Shown: positions 22,536-33,379 of the stretch, in pieces
Layout of the letters: the number at the start of each line of letters is the position of its first letter
How positions within the stretch are numbered: the stretch's first letter is position 1
Source: Spizellomyces punctatus DAOM BR117
Lineage: Eukaryota; Chytridiomycota; Chytridiomycetes; Spizellomycetales; Spizellomycetaceae
Direction of reading: 5' to 3'
Assembly (NCBI RefSeq): GCF_000182565.1
Contig: NW_015971548.1
Location: forward strand, 232,215-296,214
Length of the DNA stretch: 64,000 nucleotides
The notes under the pieces: generated by a model
What the model was told of the DNA's origin: nothing
The model's input: only the letters and a program-made list of their open reading frames with translations
Database searches by the model: none
Position numbers and translations under genes: made by a program

Positions 22536-25012
22536 CTACTTTCTTCTGCCAACTAACCCACCAACCACCGCTTCAACGTCTATAACCTCCTTTGGCGCCT
22601 CAGCACTCAACACAACAGGCGCAAAGCCTGTTTCCTTACTCCCAACCACAATATCATCCTCAATGCGTATCCCAACCCCACGAAATCCTTCAGGGTACGC
22701 ATCTGAATGAGGGATATAAAGTCCTGGTTCTGCTTTTAAGTTAGAACTGAATCTTTGAACTACTGGAAAAGTCGAATACACACCTATAGTAATGACCATC
22801 CCGGCCTCAAGCTTTCGGGTGCGTGGAATGTTCTCTGTATCGTGGATATCCATGCCCAACCAATGACCAACGTGATGTGGGTACAGCTGGGACATTTCCT
22901 AAAGTGGACACGATTCTTTGTCAATAGGGGTTCACCCAGACATTACAAAAAGCTGAATTCACTCACTCGTCTCCCAATATTTCTACCAAACAACGCTGAG
23001 CACTCTTCTCGAAGCATCTCAAAGGCGTCATTCTGTATGCTATCAAGAGTAACATCGTTGTCACCAGTGCATCTCTAATGTCGACAAGGAATTTATCATC
23101 CAGTTGCTAAAGGACCCTAAACATGAAAACGGTGGATACCTTTATGCAATCTTGCTGAACTCTCAAAACTGCCTCGTAGAGCTGACGTTGCTGGGTTGTG
23201 AACTTCCCATTTACCGGCCATGTGCGGGTAATGTCACTTGCATACCCAGCGTATTCCTAAAGTAATAACATAGCGGGTTAGGCAAGTCAGATTATACGCG
23301 TAGCAAAGCTCGTTTCAACTTACCGCCCCAGCGTCCACCAAAACTAATGTCCCGTCGCTAAGCACAAAATCCCGCATGAGATGACAATGACGCTTTCTTG
23401 GAAGCGCACATGCCTTACCTCAATAATTGATTATTCACAACATAATGAATAACCAAGGCATTCTCGCCACCCGCAACCACTGGAACATACCCCAAGCCCT
23501 TAGCACCCTGTCGCTTACAAGAATATTCCATAACAGCCCCCAAGTCGTGCTCCCCGATGCCCGGTTTCGTCTCTCCCATCATATCCACAAAGCCCCGACC
23601 AGCTATTCGTCCAGCTTTCCTCATCAATTCCTGTTCCGCCGGTGATTTGACCAGTCGGAGTTCGGATATTAGCGGCGTGAGCTTCTGTACTACTGGCGAT
23701 CGACCCCGTCGACCTTTCGTTAGTGTGAGGTTTTTAAGGATGGGTGTGATACTTGTGTCGATTGCTGACGCGTTGCTAGCGTGTAGTTTGCTGGATGACC
23801 CGTGTCGGATATATGTCTCATCCAGCGGTGTTGCTGGGGGAGATGATAAGGCGAGGTCGGTATATATGGGACCCGTAGGTGAGGAGAGGATTGCTTCAAT
23901 GTAGCGAGGTAGCGCATCAATGGATTGCGTCTACATATATCGCTGTGAGTAAATTGCCGGCAGTTCACGTAATAACGAAATCCGCACCTCATCTGCGCCA
24001 AAGAACTGAGCAGCACCCTCGAAACCAATCTTTGGGCCATCCCATATTTCCCGTTTCTTATCTTGGGGCCGCACAAATAGAATCATCTTGTACCCATTCT
24101 CAGATGCCTTTGATCGTACTGACCACCAGTTTCAGATCGAGTGGGTATATCCGCAAGAACATGTCATTTCATACCTAGCACCAGCGCACAATCGGGTTCA
24201 TCAACTCCACATAGATAGAGAAGATTTGTCTGTTGATGGAATGGGTAACTACGCAGCGTCATTAGCACCAAGTGATAGCCATTTCAATAAGAAAAATGCA
24301 TGTGCTTACAATATTCCATTCGTGGCATATCGCAATCCATACCCAGGAACAATCACCACGCTTCCTTCGGACAACTGCGACATCAGTCGAGATCTTCGAG
24401 ATTGGTATTCCTCCCGCGAGAGGCCCGGGGTGACTACCAAGACAAAGTATTGGGATTCAAAAAGAAAGTTGGTAACATGATGACTCATGGAGTTTGGAGA
24501 CAGGTGGTTCAGGTGACGACGTAGCTGAAGCGTGAAGCACTTGGGTATAATGACAAGAAATATCGTCGGATGTGGTGGACAAATTGTGGTTTATACCAGC
24601 CTGCAGCTCGCAATCTCATAGAGCAAAGAATCCATGTGGGATCATCTATGTGACAAGATCCCGCTGCCGGGCCAGGAACGCAACTCTCGTCGCACTTATT
24701 TTTCATCCCAGCCGAAACGAGAACCCGACTAGTCCGTCGACGCCTTCAGCTACATTTGACTCCTGGCCATTCCTATATCTCGCATTAAAACCCACCCTCT
24801 CCACTCTTCATTAAATGCGGATGTGTCTCCGGTGTAGGCTGTCCAATAAGACCAAGCCTTGTCGCTGCGTCCGTAACTTTGCATCGGTTGCTCCCATTGT
24901 GTACTGCTAGCCGTAGTATAGTGCCATTCGACGATGCATTTGGACACACGGTAATGCTGGGAACGGGTTTTCTAAGTCTGCATGCGCGGATGGTCGAGGA
25001 TAATAGCCGCAT
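22536..25012 (-). CDS. Mitochondrial X-Pro aminopeptidase (Icp55/XPNPEP3 type)
   Basis: M24B metallopeptidase that trims destabilising N-terminal residues from imported mitochondrial proteins. The first exon (25012 to about 24800) encodes an Arg-rich, acid-free presequence ([20 protein letters not shown]) and [18 protein letters not shown]; after a long intron (about 350 bp) comes [18 protein letters not shown], exactly the family's order. Later exons carry [20 protein letters not shown], then the catalytic domain: [20 protein letters not shown] (metal Asp residues), [15 protein letters not shown] (His), LEAGMVITI and [10 protein letters not shown] and [12 protein letters not shown] (metal Glu residues). 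About ten exons in all. Metal ligands look complete. The C-terminus is [13 protein letters not shown]. Its left neighbour is the flippase on the same strand, with only about 160 bp between them. Confidence 0.88.
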
Positions 25013-25247
25013 TTTGCTCTGCAGATGAGCTCAGGAAGACCAGCGCTGAGGTCAAAGGATGGTGATCGGTTGGCATGTCAACAACTTCTTAGTAAGCGAT
25101 AACACAGCTAGCGTCGCACTCATACTCGCACTCAAACTATCATATTGTTGGGTATAAATAATATTTTCTACAAAAGCTATGCATGCTATACATGCCGGCC
25201 GCTACAGTAAATAATAAGGATAAATACACATGTTCAACCTGGTAACC

Positions 25248-27683
25248 CTAATCCACACCTAGTACCCCCTGTTCTACAACAGCCTCCTCTTTCACACTTC
25301 CTGTGAATTCCCTCACGATTTCGTCCCAAAAGACCTGTAATCCCTTCCCTTCCAGTACCTCACACGGCTCCCACTCTCTTGCATCTATACCAGCTTCCAT
25401 ATTAGCGATAATTCCATCCACTTCCTTCCATAGACGCGCCTTTTCAGTAGGCGTGAGCGAGTCCACCACGACCCGCGCGTCCTTTCCCAGTTCCAAGATA
25501 GACCCGCGGGTATTCCGCGGACGCATCACGTCATAGAGAAGGTGCTCGACCAGTGCGTGAATACCAGCTGGCCCTGCGGGTGGTCGCTTTGCTACCGCGG
25601 GAAGTAGCGGATATGCGGCTTTGAAAAAGGGAAGCAAGGCGCTGTACAAGGCTCCAATGACTTGACTGTGGGTTTTCGCGAGAGATTCAGTGGGTGAGTC
25701 GTAAGCCGTCATCCCTTCGAGAATTTGCGAAACAGTATCGACGAGCTTAGACATGAGAGTGGCAATGTCTATACACTTCCAAACTTCATCCAACAATGGG
25801 GGCACCATTTCGCAAAAATGTTTAACAAAATCCACCACATCTTTGCTTCCCAGTACCTCGACAAAATCCTCCTTTTCCTTTTTTCGGATGTAGCATTTCG
25901 CAAATGCGACTTCGGATTTGCTGATCGTAGTCTGGAATGTTTTCTCGTCGCTGTTGCGTAAAAAGTCACGAATTTTTTCTGCGGGATCCTGAGAGGAGAT
26001 GTCGTACACACAGCTCTGCCGCCACTGCTCGAATGCTGCGTCAATAGTGCGTTCTATGGCACATCTTCGTGATTGCTGCACATTCTTGGCAATGATTCGA
26101 AGAGCAGCTTGCGTCCGATCGAGAGCACAGATCATTGCCCCAATCTTTTGCAGCAACGAATACATCCCTGGAGGCTTCCAGCAGAATAGCTTTATCACAC
26201 GATCCACGAATGGAACACTATAGGACCAAAGTAGGCATTAGCCTGTGCGACAGCAGAATTGTCACCATGCATACGTACGGATTGACTAGCCGCAGCGACG
26301 TAAGCATGATCGAAACCGGCAGCCGCTTCCAGATACTAGCAAACTTGTGTCTCCATTCTGCGTCGTCCTGTATGTCACATGTTAACTATCATCGCATCTG
26401 GACATACAATGGATCAGCCCTACCAAGATATTGTCAATCGCATGCGCTACGGCAGTAATAATTGAATAGAAAAAGTCTTGAAAAGTCGGTGGCAGATCCA
26501 TAATCTCGGGAGAGCTTTTAACCACATCCCAAAATCTCTCGGCAAGATCCACTTCAGCTTCGCTGTCATCGCCGATGAGTTCCCGACATATGCCACAACC
26601 AGCTTTTAATACGCTCCGCCACGCATCAGTGAATCCTCTTGCTTTGAGCTCTCGCAATTCGAGGGTCTCATCAGTGTCTGGAGTCTTGCGTTCGCGTTTG
26701 GACAGGCGGAAGCTCCCACCACCAGGAAGGGAAGCGCGATAATAGCAGAGAAGGTCCGGGTATAGGGTGGCAGGACGTAGGATCGGCCGAGTGGAGAAAG
26801 TGGGCAATGGGGCAGCGTTGTCGTCAACTCCATACCAAGCTTCATTCTTGAGATGGCTGAATAGAGTCACATAATACAACGAAAAGCTCTACCCATTGTG
26901 AAATACCCTTACAGTGAGCCTAGTGTTGCAGTGTGCATAGATCCTTCCTAGAACGTACCAGCACATCAAACTTTGTTGCCCTCATCCATTTTCCAACAAA
27001 GTCCAGAAATTCATGTTCCATAAAGTCATCCAGACCAGCCAGGTACTTTGCGCCATGTCCGGCAAAAAGTGGCAAGTCGCGGAATAGGCGTACGTAGAGA
27101 GCTCGTGTCAGGGGCGGTAAGACCCCAGGGCCCGGAAAGTCACTTGGGACGCTTGGTGTCACTAGGTTTAGGTGCAGCACGGCGGGTATTGGGGCAACGG
27201 TGAGCGTCCGAGCGTTTGCACCATATGACGAGGCAAACTCGACCGTCAAGACAAGCTCGCAGAGTCGAGCTCGAAGGACTATTTGAATCAAAAAAAGAAC
27301 AGAATTAAGATAAAAACAATCATTAACCCTAACATATGGTTCGTGGTACCATCGTGCCGAAGAGCATTGACTTTGCTGTTGAGCGCGTCCGACAGGAAGA
27401 GAGTGTTCATGGCCTGTAAGTGCGAGCGTGCGGGAGGTTGGGGGATTTGATATTCTTGTCCTTGATCAACGATGTGATCTACGAGGTCTTGGTTGTCCAA
27501 TGATGAGAGCGATTCTAGGGACGACGAGTAAGCTTCGTCTCCGTCGCTGTCTGTCGTTGTTGACGCTGTGCTGCTGTCGTCTGACAAGGAGTCTGATGAT
27601 ATGGAATTTGACGAACAAGAAGACTCTTCTTCTTGTGGGCCTACTGCAACCCAACTCCAAGTTGAAGAAAGAAATGAAAACAT
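25248..27683 (-). CDS. Large uncharacterised multi-exon protein
   Basis: A coherent set of minus-strand exons reads through recognisable splice sites, but I do not recognise the protein with confidence. It starts MFSFLSSTWSWVAVGPQEEE with a Ser/Asp/Glu-rich segment (27683-27345). The next exon has ARTLTVAPIPAVLHLNLVTP and LAGLDDFMEHEFLDFVGKWM (27260-26960), followed by one from about 26860 to 26430 (KARGFTDAWRSVLKAGCG), a short one ending SIMLTSLRLVNP, and a long one to 25248 beginning VPFVDRVIKLFCWKPPGMYS. The last resembles the hydrophobic C-terminal region of fungal PX-domain-associated (Lec1-like) lipid-transfer proteins, but that is a weak impression. Total is about 800 residues. No catalytic motif or transmembrane signal stands out. 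Confidence 0.55.
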
Positions 27684-27935
27684 TTTTCAAACACCGCCCG
27701 AACAGAAAACAAACACAAAAAAAAAACGGTCTGCAATCAAAAGAAAATTGCCATTTATTTTATTTTATAAAGGGCTTTTGGTGAGATCACACTTTAAATG
27801 ATGACGCGCACACTTTGCGGTTTGACTGCGAGGGCACTGCCACAGATTCTGCATTAGAGCATGGCATTTTGGCATTGGAGCATCGTCACCGCTTCACGCT
27901 CTTTGGGACACGGACTCTGTGCACGTCGCTGCGTC

Positions 27936-29824
27936 ATGGCCTTTTCAACCCACGTTCATGTCGAGTCTGGTGCCAAGAGTTGGTCGTTGCCGACGGGCCT
28001 ATTCATCAATAATGCATTTATTCCCTCTGTGACGGGAAGCAAGTTTGACACAATTGACCCGTGAGTCTATGGTAAACGAGAGCATGCCATGGCATTTCTG
28101 CTACAGGGTGGCAAGTGATGCTAAATTGGCATGTTGAAACACCCAAGGTCTACAGGGGACGTCATCACTCAAGTCTTTCAAGCTGGAAAGGAAGACGTGG
28201 ACATTGCTGTGACAGCTGCACAAAAGGCTCTAGCAACATGGCAGAGGTACATTGTAACCGATTTTGACAGTGTCGCCATATTTATGTGAAAATAACGACG
28301 TGAATGGTCAGTATACCTGCGGCAGAAAGGGGCAAGTGCCTTTTGAAACTCGCAGATTTGATTGAACAAAACAGCACCGAACTCGCCGAACTTGAATCTT
28401 TGGATAATGGCAAAACAGTAAAGGATGCCATCGGAGACGTCCAAGGTGTCGTCGAAGTATACCGTTACTACGCTGGCTGGACAGATAAGATTGCTGGACA
28501 GACCTTGGACATTGACCCAAAGCTGCATACATATACACGAGTCGAGCCTCTCGGTGTCGTCGGACAAATCATACCATGGAATTACCCTCTCATGATGCAG
28601 GCGTGGAAGCTTGCCCCAGCCTTGGCATGTGGAAATACTATTGTCATGAAGGTACAAGCAATCGCTGATTTTCCACGTTAGTTTCGATCATGGGGCTGTA
28701 GCAATCACATCTAGACTTCTGAAAAAACGCCCCTCAGTGGCCTCAAAGTCGCCGAACTCATTGCAAAAGCCGGATTCCCTCCAGGTGTCGTCAACATCCT
28801 GTCTGGGTTCGGTACTCCTTGTGGTGAAGCCATCGCGCGACACCGCGACATTGCCAAGATTGCCTTTACAGGCTCAACAGCCGTCGGAAGAAAGATTATG
28901 ATCATGGCCGCAGAAAGCAATTTGAAAAAAGTGACCTTGGAGTTGGGAGGCAAAAGCCCAAATATTGTCTTTGATGATGCGGACCTGGATCAAGCGGTTG
29001 AAGCATGCTTTGGAGGCATCTTTGAGAACATGGGACAAAATTGCTGTGCTGGTTCCAGAGTATTTGTGCAAGCAGGGATTTACGATCTTTTTGTTGAAAA
29101 GTTCAGGCAAAAGGTGTGTTATGCACCTGTCAGTGATGAATCATGACCGCGTTGTAAAGCATGGCCTTCTCCAAAGATGTCTCAGGCAAAGCTCGGCCAT
29201 CCTCGCGATCCCACAGCAACTATGGGACCGCTTGTTGATGCTCAGCAATTCAACTCTGTCAGCTCCTATATATCCATCGGCGTCAAAGAGGGAGCCACAT
29301 TAGCCTATGGTGGAAAACGACAAGGCACCAAAGGCTTCTTTCTCGAGCCTGCTCTATTCACTGACGTTACTGATAGCATGCGAATCTACCAAGAGGAAAT
29401 CTTTGGACCAGTTGCCTGTGTTGTAAAATTTGAGACTGAGGAAGAGGTTCTGAAAAAGGCCAATGCAACAAGTTACGGCTTGGCGGCTGCTGTTCACACG
29501 AATGATTTAAGACGGGCGGTGAGGATGGAGAAAGGGATGAAGGCGGGAAACGTGTGGGTCAATTGTTATAATTGTGCGTCGTTTCCATTTTGCTCGCTCC
29601 CGCATCGTATGAATGCTCATGTGATATCGCCAACCTCGTGTAGTGACCCTGCCGCAATTACCGTTTGGCGGATTCAAACAATCTGGAATTGGGCGGGAAC
29701 TTGGAGAGTATGGATTACGAGAATATACTCGTAAGTTACAATCGTTCTTTTTGTACCCACGCTTAGAAACCAATACATCCCGAATATTACAGAGGTCAAG
29801 TCGGTAGTCATGAATCTTGCTTGA
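27936..29824 (+). CDS. NAD(P)-dependent aldehyde dehydrogenase
   Basis: Oxidises aldehydes to carboxylic acids. Seven exons, about 500 residues, intact. Motifs: [20 protein letters not shown] at the N-terminus; [20 protein letters not shown] with the catalytic-site Asn; [13 protein letters not shown] for the cofactor; [15 protein letters not shown] with the general-base Glu; [13 protein letters not shown] with the nucleophilic Cys; [12 protein letters not shown]; and the C-terminal [20 protein letters not shown]. The last exon encodes only [10 protein letters not shown]. The start at 27936 (MAFSTHVHV) gives a cytosolic enzyme. An in-frame ATG at 27861 would add MAFWHWSIVTASRSLGHGLC and a few more residues, Arg-rich and acid-free, which could be a mitochondrial presequence. 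It converges with the fumarase gene. Confidence 0.9.
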
Positions 29825-29928
29825 TTTCACTGCGTCTGCTAGTCAGCAGGGACATGTATAGTCAATTGCTATCCCTAGCTACAGTGCTATCAATACATCT
29901 CCTCTATCCAGCGCGGACAGTACACTAT

Positions 29929-31841
29929 TTACAGACGCGGCCCAAGCATCTGCTCAGGTCTCACCCACTCATCAAATTGTTCAGGTGTCAACAGTTTGAG
30001 CTTAACCGCAGCCTCTTTGAGTGTAGACCCGTCTTTATGGGCCAGTTTGGCGACCTTGGCTGCATCTATCATAAAGGAAAAAGTTACAATAAACTTGACT
30101 GGCAATAAGGATAACATCATAACATACTCTCATATCCAATCTTTGGATTCAAGGCCGTAACCAACATCAAGCTTTCGTTCATCAAAGTTTTAATACGATC
30201 CAGATTGGGTTTGATTCCTTGCACACAGTTTTTGTTGAACGAGTCGCAAGCATTTGCAAGAAGGGTGGTCGAGTGAATAAAATTCCGAATGAGGAGGGGT
30301 TTGAAGACATTCAACTATAGGACGTCACTGTTGATGAGTCCTTGCTCATCTGGTAGCAATCTGAATCATCGTACCTCAAAGTGGCCATTTGATCCTCCAA
30401 TACTGATCGCGACGTGATTGCCCATTACTTGCGCACAAACCATTGTGAGGGCTTCGCATTGGGTTGGGTTGACCTAGAGCAACGCTGTTACACGCAGCAA
30501 AGACGACAATGGTCACAGAAGAAGAGTACCTTGCCAGGCATGATAGATGACCCAGGCTCATTCTCCGGTAGGCTGAGTTCACCCAGTCCACATCTGGGTC
30601 CAGAACCCAGGAACCGAATATCATTACCAATTTTCATCAAGGAAACGGCAAGGACATTCAAAGCTCCACTGGCTTCCACAATGGCGTCGTGAGCAGCAAG
30701 GGCCTCAAACTGGTTAAAAATGATTAGCGCGCGCATATTTCGTACAAGAATGCCGTCCCCACTAACCTTGTTAGGAGCAGTTTTAAACTCCACGCCAGTA
30801 ATTCTCGAGATCTCCGCAGCAACCTTGGTATCAAAACCAGCTCTCGTGTTCAGTCCCGTTCCCACTGCCGTACCTCCCTGTGCCAACAAGCTCAATCTAG
30901 GAATCCCGGCTTTAACTCGTTCGATCCCATAAGCAATTTGCTGGGCGTATCCAGAGAACTCTTGGCCGAGGGTAAGTGGTGTTGCGTCTTGAGTGTGGGT
31001 TCGACCAATTTTTATAATATTTGACCACCCTTTGGCGTGTGCATCCAGTGCAGTATGAAGACGGCGCAAGGCAGGCAGAAGGAGCTTATAAAGCGCTAGT
31101 GTGGCTGCAACGTACATTGCTGTAGGAAATCTATCGACTCGTTAATGAGAAACATTGACACCTCAGATCAGCAATCGACAAACAAACGTACGTGTCATTC
31201 GAGGATTGACTCATATTAACGGTATCATTCGGATGAACTGGCTTTTGTGCTCCAAGAGGCTGTCCCAGAATTTCATTTGCACGGTTGGCAATCACCTCAT
31301 TCACGTTCATATTCGTTTGAGTTCCTGACCCCGTTTGCCAAACGACGAGAGGAAACTCGTCATTCAATTTACCATCAATAACCTTTTAAATACAAAGCAA
31401 TAAACAAACCGTCTCAATTCCGAATACCACAATATGGCATTACACGCACCTCATCCGCAGCTTTGATAATCGCATCACCAAGTTTCTTATCTAACCCATA
31501 AGTAACATTCACAATTGCTGCAGCCTTTTTGACGATACCCAGCGCCTGAATCACTTCGAGGGGCATGCGGTCACCAGGGCCTCCAATCTCAAAGTTTTGG
31601 AGAGACCGTTCAGTTTGTGCTCCTTTAAACGTGATGAATGGTATCAGTTTAAACCAAGGACCGAATCACGAAATTTCCTTACCCCAGTACTTGTTGGCGG
31701 GGACCTTTATCTCTCCAAAGGTATCATGCTCTATGCGATACTGTTGCTGAAAAACAATCTGCTGGTGAACCAGGAAACAAAGGCTCGCGAACGGGCTGCC
31801 GTATTTATGAACAGCGAGCTCTGGACGTTACTTACAGTCAT
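29929..31841 (-). CDS. Class II fumarate hydratase (fumarase)
   Basis: Interconverts fumarate and malate in the TCA cycle and cytosolic fumarate clearance. A two-codon first exon (ATG ACT, 31841-31836) splices to [20 protein letters not shown], giving a mature-length N-terminus with no presequence. Motifs follow in order: [84 protein letters not shown]; and the signature [15 protein letters not shown]. The C-terminus is [20 protein letters not shown]. Catalytic residues (the signature Ser and the HT His) are present. About eight exons. A mitochondrial form might come from an unseen upstream exon. It converges with the aldehyde dehydrogenase, leaving about 100 bp. Confidence 0.9.
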
Positions 31842-32340
31842 AATTTGTGAAGACCAGTGAGGGACCTACAGGAAAGAGAAAACCGTGTAGATGGTGTTGC
31901 AATGGGAAAGATGGGTGCACGAGATGGTGAACACTAGAACGGTGGCAGGATGACACGCGATTACGTGGCTGGTGCTGTGATGAATAAGCACGCCCGATCG
32001 AATCCTTGGGTTTTCGCTTTGCACACGGCATTGTGGAAAGGTGAGATGGCCACTACCTCGGCTTTCTTGATACAAATGAGAATACATGAGCTGGATAGAT
32101 ACGAACATGACTTGGACCCAAAGCAAGGAAGAAACGGGCACTCTACTAGCATGACAACACGACGCTATTAAAATGGTAGCTTTCCTTCTAGTCAATTTCA
32201 CGTTGGATGGACATTCAGATTGTCGTTAAGATAGCCACTTCAAAAAGAACTGAGATTGGACAACTGCAGGCTGGATGATGCGTTCGCAGCTGAAAAAAAA
32301 AAAAAAAAAAAAAAAAAAAGATACTAAACCAGCACAGTAA
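31842..32340. other. Intergenic region between fumarase and the first tRNA-Asp
   Basis: Contains unrecognised short open frames on both strands (31950-32171 plus, 31866-32201 minus), probably fumarase promoter. The A27 run that terminates the tRNA lies at 32293-32319. Confidence 0.45.
32293..32319 (-). terminator. Pol III terminator of the first tRNA-Asp gene
   Basis: Read on the minus strand, 27 consecutive T residues begin 21 bp after the discriminator base of the tRNA, far more than the 4-6 T residues needed for RNA polymerase III termination. Confidence 0.7.
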
Positions 32341-32422
32341 CTCCCAGACGGGGAATCGAACCCCGATCTTCCCCGTGCTGTCAACTGACAGGGGGAGATA
32401 CTAACCATTATACTATCTGGGA
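32341..32422 (-). tRNA. tRNA-Asp(GTC) with a 10-nt intron
   Basis: Minus strand. Acceptor TCCCAGA pairs with TCTGGGA, discriminator G (the aspartate identity base), D-arm TAGTATAATGGTTAGTATC, anticodon stem TCCCC/GGGGA, and T-arm CGGGGTTCGATTCCCCG. The 7-base loop CTGTCAC has anticodon GTC once a 10-nt intron (GTTGACAGCA) inserted after position 37 is removed. Mature length is 72 nt without CCA. The intron's TGACAG can pair with CTGTCA of the anticodon loop, the usual eukaryotic anticodon-intron helix. Confidence 0.93.
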
Positions 32423-32939
32423 TCTATATCGATCGAATCCCTTATTGTTTCACAATAAGAAACGAAACAGAATATAGTGCTGCACATGAGTCCGCTGCAA
32501 ACAGGCAGAGGGAAAATGGGACGTACACTAGCATGGGTGAAACCAAACGACAACCAGTCCGGAAAAGAGAACTAAGCTACCACTGGATCGTAAAAGTCGC
32601 GTTATCCTCCACCAACACGGTGTAAACAAATCATGACAATGAGATGCCGTTGTGCAAATACCACCTCAGATCTAAGCTCTGATTTGCTTAATTGGGTGTC
32701 ATAGCCATTGAGGAAATTGCTCGCAGGTTAGTCGATACCAATCTGCCTAAATATCAGACCTTAAGCTACACTATTTCTGGTTTCACAGGCAAGGGACAAT
32801 GTGCTGCCTATAGCCAGATATTTGCAGTTGCTTGCTTTCCCGAAATCGTATAAGGATTAGGGCTGAGCGACCTAAAGGCTGACACTGGAGCAAGACCGGG
32901 GGGATTTAGAGAAAAAATAGTACTCACCCTTTTTTTAAG
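32423..32939. other. Spacer between the two tRNA-Asp genes
   Basis: No coding sequence seen. A T6 run on the minus strand at 32917-32912 terminates the second tRNA. Confidence 0.5.
32912..32917 (-). terminator. Pol III terminator of the second tRNA-Asp gene
   Basis: Six T residues on the minus strand about 22 bp beyond the tRNA 3' end. A T-poor stretch of seven A residues lies in between and is not a stop signal. Confidence 0.55.
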
Positions 32940-33021
32940 CTCCCAGACGGGGAATCGAACCCCGATCTTCCCCGTACTGCCGATTGACAGGGGGAGATAC
33001 TAACCATTATACTATCTGGGA
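32940..33021 (-). tRNA. tRNA-Asp(GTC), second copy, with a 10-nt intron
   Basis: Same orientation and mature sequence as the copy at 32341-32422. Only the intron differs (ATCGGCAGTA). Pairing of CTGTC with GGCAG is kept, with one G-T wobble in place of the A-T pair of the first copy. The 518-bp spacer is not obviously duplicated, so the tRNA unit alone was copied or the flanks have diverged. Confidence 0.93.
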
Positions 33022-33379
33022 CTGTTATTACCGCAATCAGGCAAGAGAATCTATACCATACGTTACTATTTCCATGTCTTATTTACTAGTAAGATGTCTC
33101 ATGTTGAAAGCCGACCGAGTATTATCCAGCCTGATTGCGACCAGACGCTGCGGCTGAATCCTGTTTATGCGGTATTGGTTCAGATCGATTCAGATGACAG
33201 ACGCGTTGGAGTGAAACCTTCAAAGGAACGTGCGCTCTCAGATGGACGACCCGTAGAGTTTCTCACTGATGACAGCTGGGGTGAAGGCAAGTGATGAAGT
33301 TAGCACCCAGAAGGTCTGCCAGACGACCTCATATTAAACTTCTCCATTTCCGAATCTAAGGATTGATAGATAGTAACGG
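33022..33379. other. Upstream region of the NEK-like kinase
   Basis: Contains a 66-codon plus-strand frame (33094-33294, MSHVESRPSIIQPDCDQTLR) of unknown status. It could be an unannotated 5' exon of the kinase gene or a chance frame. Confidence 0.3.
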
